Origin: Planctomycetota bacterium
GTDB taxonomy: Bacteria > Planctomycetota > Phycisphaerae > SM23-33 > FEN-1343
DNA length: 32,404 bases
Direction: 5' to 3'
Assembly (NCBI GenBank): GCA_012514895.1
Contig: JAAYZK010000088.1
Location: 1 to 32,404, forward strand
How positions within the stretch are numbered: the first letter of the stretch is position 1; the number at the start of each line of letters is the position of its first letter. Both the position numbers and the translations under genes were made by a program. The notes under the pieces are model-generated. The model was given only the letters and a program-made list of their open reading frames with translations, was not told the origin of the DNA and did not search any database. Below, piece by piece: positions 30,180-32,404 of the stretch.

Positions 30180-30788
30180 GTGAATTCCGAGGACCCGCGC
30201 ATCGCCTATTTCGATTCCCTGGCTGCCACATGGGACGGACAGGAACCCTCCGAGGCGACGATGACCGCCCGGCTCAGCGAGCGCGCCGACCTGCTGGCGC
30301 TGCGTTCAGGCCAGGTGCTGCTGGAGGTCGGCTGCGGCACGGGCAAGACCACCGCGTGGCTGGCCGCGCGGGTCGCCCCGGGGCGGGTCACGGCCATCGA
30401 CTTCGCCCCGGAGATGATCACCCGCGCCCGCGCCAAGGGGGTCGACGCCGACTTCGTCTGCCGCGACGTCTGCCGCGATGATCTGGGCAGCGGTCTCTAC
30501 GACGTGATCCTCTGCTTCCACAGCTTCCCCCACTTCCGCGACCAACCCGCGGCGCTGCGCCGGTTCGCCGAAGCACTCAAGCCCGACGGGCGCCTCATCG
30601 TGATGCACATCTTCAGCAGCGCCCACCTCAACCATTTCCACGCCACTCTCAATGGCCCCGTCAACGTCGACCGCCTGCCCGTCGGTGACCAGTGGCGGCC
30701 GCTGCTGGCCGGCGCGGGGCTTGAGCGGACGACGCATATCGACAGCCAGACATTGTTCTTCCTCGACGCCGTCCGCGCCCGCCGATAA
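30180..30788 (+). CDS. Class I SAM-dependent methyltransferase
   Basis: A 202-residue Rossmann-type methyltransferase: motif I LLEVGCGTGKTT (about 48-58), acidic end of strand 2 in VTAIDFAPEMI, motif around DVCRDDLGSGLYDVILCFHSFPHF and LKPDGRLIVMHIF. The C-terminal part contains LNHFHATLNGPVN and a final beta strand. It starts FDSLAATWDG, as in a subgroup I associate with anaerobes and metal-transport gene clusters (recollection, not checked). GTG 30180 is chosen because AGAGG lies 7 bases before it and translation from 30102 would start in the promoter. It diverges from the metal ABC operon under a common operator. The substrate is unknown. Confidence 0.85.
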   Translation: MNSEDPRIAYFDSLAATWDGQEPSEATMTARLSERADLLALRSGQVLLEVGCGTGKTTAWLAARVAPGRVTAIDFAPEMITRARAKGVDADFVCRDVCRDDLGSGLYDVILCFHSFPHFRDQPAALRRFAEALKPDGRLIVMHIFSSAHLNHFHATLNGPVNVDRLPVGDQWRPLLAGAGLERTTHIDSQTLFFLDAVRARR

Positions 30789-30892
30789 GGCGTCCCCAGT
30801 CCGCCCGGCCTCATGGCGATCCGCGGCCCCGGGGCATAGAATCACGTATAGGGATTCCATGAGCCATTCGCGCCGCCACAGGGAGTAACGCC

Positions 30893-32098
30893 ATGAAAGC
30901 GATTGTGTATCACGGGGTTGACGATATCCGCCTGGAGGACGTCCCCGAGCCGACCATCGAGCAGCCCCACGATGCGATCGTCCGCATCACGGTCAGCGCG
31001 ATCTGCGGGACCGACCTGCACCTGGTGCGGGGGGAAATGCCGGGGATGCGGCCGGGAACGATTGTCGGACATGAAGGGGTGGGCGTCGTCGAGGAGGTCG
31101 GGCCGGAAGTTCGCAACTTCGCCAAGGGCGACCGCGTGGTGATCGCCTCGACGATCGCCTGCGGGTACTGCTCGTACTGCCGCGCGGGCTACTTCTCGCA
31201 GTGCGACAACGCCAACCCGAACGGCCCGCGGGCGGGCACGTGCTTCTTCGGCGGCCCGGCGAGCACCGGGCCGATCGACGGGCTGCAGGCCGACTTCGCC
31301 CGGGTCCCCTTCGCCAACGTCGGCATGGTCCGCATCCCCGACGAGGTGAGCGACGAACAGGCGATCATGATCAGCGACATCTTCCCCACGGGCTACTTCG
31401 GCGCCGAGATGGCCGAGATCACCAACGGCGACACGGTCGCCGTCTTCGGCTGCGGGCCGGTGGGGTTGTTCGCCATCGTCTCCAGCATGCTGCTGGGGGC
31501 CGGGCGGGTGCTGGCGGTCGACCGCCAGCCGGCGCGCCTGGAGCTGGCCAGGAAACTCGGCGCCGAGGTGGTCGACTTCGACAGCGAAGACCCCGTCGAC
31601 GCGATTCTCGGCCAGACCGGCGGGATCGGCGTGGACCGGGCGATCGACGCGGTCGGCATCGAGGCCGAGCACGCCGGGAAGGGCCCGGCCGCCGAGCAGG
31701 CCCGCCGGCAGGCCGAGCTGATCAGCCAGGAAGAGCGGCAGACCGCCCCCGACGCCGACTGGCGCAGCGATGCGGCTCCGGCCCAGGCCCTGACGTGGGC
31801 GATCGGGGCCCTGGCCAAGGCCGGCACGCTGTCGGTCATCGGCGTGTACCCCCCGACGGTGCAGTTCTTCCCGTTGGGGCAGGCCATGAACACCAACCTG
31901 ACGATCAAGGCGGGCAACTGCCCCCACCGGCGCTACATGCCCATGCTCATGGAGATGGTCGCCTCCGGCGAGGTGCACCCCGAGAAGATCCTCAGCGACG
32001 TCGAAGTCCTCACCGACGCCCTCGGCGCCTACAAGGCCTTCGACGAACGAAAACAGGGCTGGATCAAGGTGGGCCTGCTGACCGGCGCGTCGAAATGA
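30893..32098 (+). CDS. Zinc-dependent alcohol dehydrogenase (MDR family, formaldehyde-dehydrogenase-like)
   Basis: A 401-residue medium-chain dehydrogenase. Catalytic zinc ligands are Cys38 (ICGTDLH), His60-Glu61 (GHEGVG) and an Asp in ISDIFPTGYFGAE (about 160). Structural zinc ligands are Cys90, Cys93, Cys96 and Cys104. The NAD-binding Rossmann motif is FGCGPVGLFAI near 185-195, followed by an acidic VDRQPARLE, which favours NAD over NADP. An insertion near 255-300 (GIEAEHAGKGPAAEQARRQAEL...) is typical of the glutathione-independent formaldehyde dehydrogenase subgroup. GGGAG stands 8 bases before ATG 30893. It appears monocistronic. Exact substrate uncertain. Confidence 0.9.
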   Translation: MKAIVYHGVDDIRLEDVPEPTIEQPHDAIVRITVSAICGTDLHLVRGEMPGMRPGTIVGHEGVGVVEEVGPEVRNFAKGDRVVIASTIACGYCSYCRAGYFSQCDNANPNGPRAGTCFFGGPASTGPIDGLQADFARVPFANVGMVRIPDEVSDEQAIMISDIFPTGYFGAEMAEITNGDTVAVFGCGPVGLFAIVSSMLLGAGRVLAVDRQPARLELARKLGAEVVDFDSEDPVDAILGQTGGIGVDRAIDAVGIEAEHAGKGPAAEQARRQAELISQEERQTAPDADWRSDAAPAQALTWAIGALAKAGTLSVIGVYPPTVQFFPLGQAMNTNLTIKAGNCPHRRYMPMLMEMVASGEVHPEKILSDVEVLTDALGAYKAFDERKQGWIKVGLLTGASK

Positions 32099-32130
32099 AC
32101 GATGAGCCGCGTGTCGCGCTGCAACGCCCG

Positions 32131-32404
32131 CCGTCGCCGGTCCATCGCGGACCCGCGTAGGGTGGCGCAGCCGAGCCGAAGGCGAGGCTGCCCACGCGAG
32201 GACCCCGGACCGTCCCCCAGGCCGCACGCGCCCAACGATGGCGGGCCGGTCCGCATTCGCGTGGGCAACGAGTTGCCCACCCTACGCGTGGCGCCCCACC
32301 GTCACCGGTCCATCGCGGACCCGCGTAGGGTGGCGCAGCCGAGCCGAAGGCGAGGCTGCCCACGCGTGGACCCCGGACCGTCCCCCAGGCCGCACGCGCC
32401 CAAC
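32131..32404. repeat. Tandem copies of a dispersed palindromic repeat (cut by window end)
   Basis: A 106-bp unit at 32131-32236 recurs at 32299-32404 with two mismatches by eye. Within the first unit, CGCGTAGGGTGG (32154-32165) is answered by CCACCCTACGCG (32277-32288), and GTGGGCAAC-GA-GTTGCCCAC (32261-32280) is a perfect hairpin. The spacing between copies is 168 bases, so the array continues beyond the window. No gene is present in 32099-32404. GTAGGGTGG...CCACCCTAC repeats are, to my knowledge, widespread in planctomycetes and other phyla. Confidence 0.8.

Noticed and set aside
32131-32404. CRISPR or rRNA/tRNA-like origin of the terminal repeats
   Set aside because: Units are 106 bp or more with nested palindromes and a non-spacer-like interval; no tRNA cloverleaf is visible.

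Overview
This window is GC-rich bacterial chromosome with dense, often overlapping genes. It looks like a planctomycete, most likely of the Phycisphaerae type. The clues are a lone prepilin-like protein beside a secreted dockerin-type protein, a DUF5658 membrane protein, two UroD/methyltransferase-fold proteins, an oligogalacturonate-lyase-like propeller, a Gram-negative envelope gene set (LPS glycosyltransferases, Lnt, MreBCD) and several dispersed palindromic intergenic repeats. Taxonomy is inferred from gene content only; no rRNA or tRNA gene was seen. All family names come from motif recognition, not database searches.

Layout. (1) 1-687 holds no convincing intact gene: an array of GC hairpins (about 1-165) and a MITE-like long palindrome (503-665). 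(2) 688-4377, minus strand: a translationally coupled envelope operon of heptosyltransferase (GT9), LPS-type kinase, GT4 glycosyltransferase and PlsY. A palindromic AT-rich repeat and a lipoprotein gene lie upstream. (3) 5728-10865, plus strand: LOG-family protein, a LeuC-like dehydratase large subunit, Lnt, and a HEAT-repeat lipoprotein overlapping lnt. (4) 10905-18224, plus strand: a strong sigma70-like promoter followed by a coiled-coil membrane protein, a 61-residue membrane protein, mreB, mreC, mreD, PBP2 and RodA, a complete rod-shape/elongasome cluster. (5) 18221-25789: DUF5658 protein, alpha/beta hydrolase coupled to a UroD-fold protein, a beta-propeller protein, two Hsp20 chaperones with a strong terminator-like hairpin, an MBL-rhodanese protein and a second UroD-fold protein. 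(6) 25799-30788: a five-gene minus-strand operon (dockerin-type secreted protein, pseudopilin-like protein, metal-ABC binding protein, ATPase, permease) diverging from a SAM methyltransferase gene. The divergent promoters share a perfect 10-6-10 inverted repeat. (7) 30893-32098: zinc alcohol dehydrogenase. 32099-32404: tandem copies of a dispersed palindromic repeat, cut by the window end.

The strongest candidate for an undescribed system is region 6. One operator appears to control both a metal ABC transporter with an atypical ligand motif (co-transcribed with an exported dockerin-type protein and a single pseudopilin) and a divergent methyltransferase. It suggests an envelope-spanning, metal-responsive acquisition module. 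Second are the two unnamed membrane genes at the head of the mre cluster, together with a RodA that carries an extra loop of about 65 residues.
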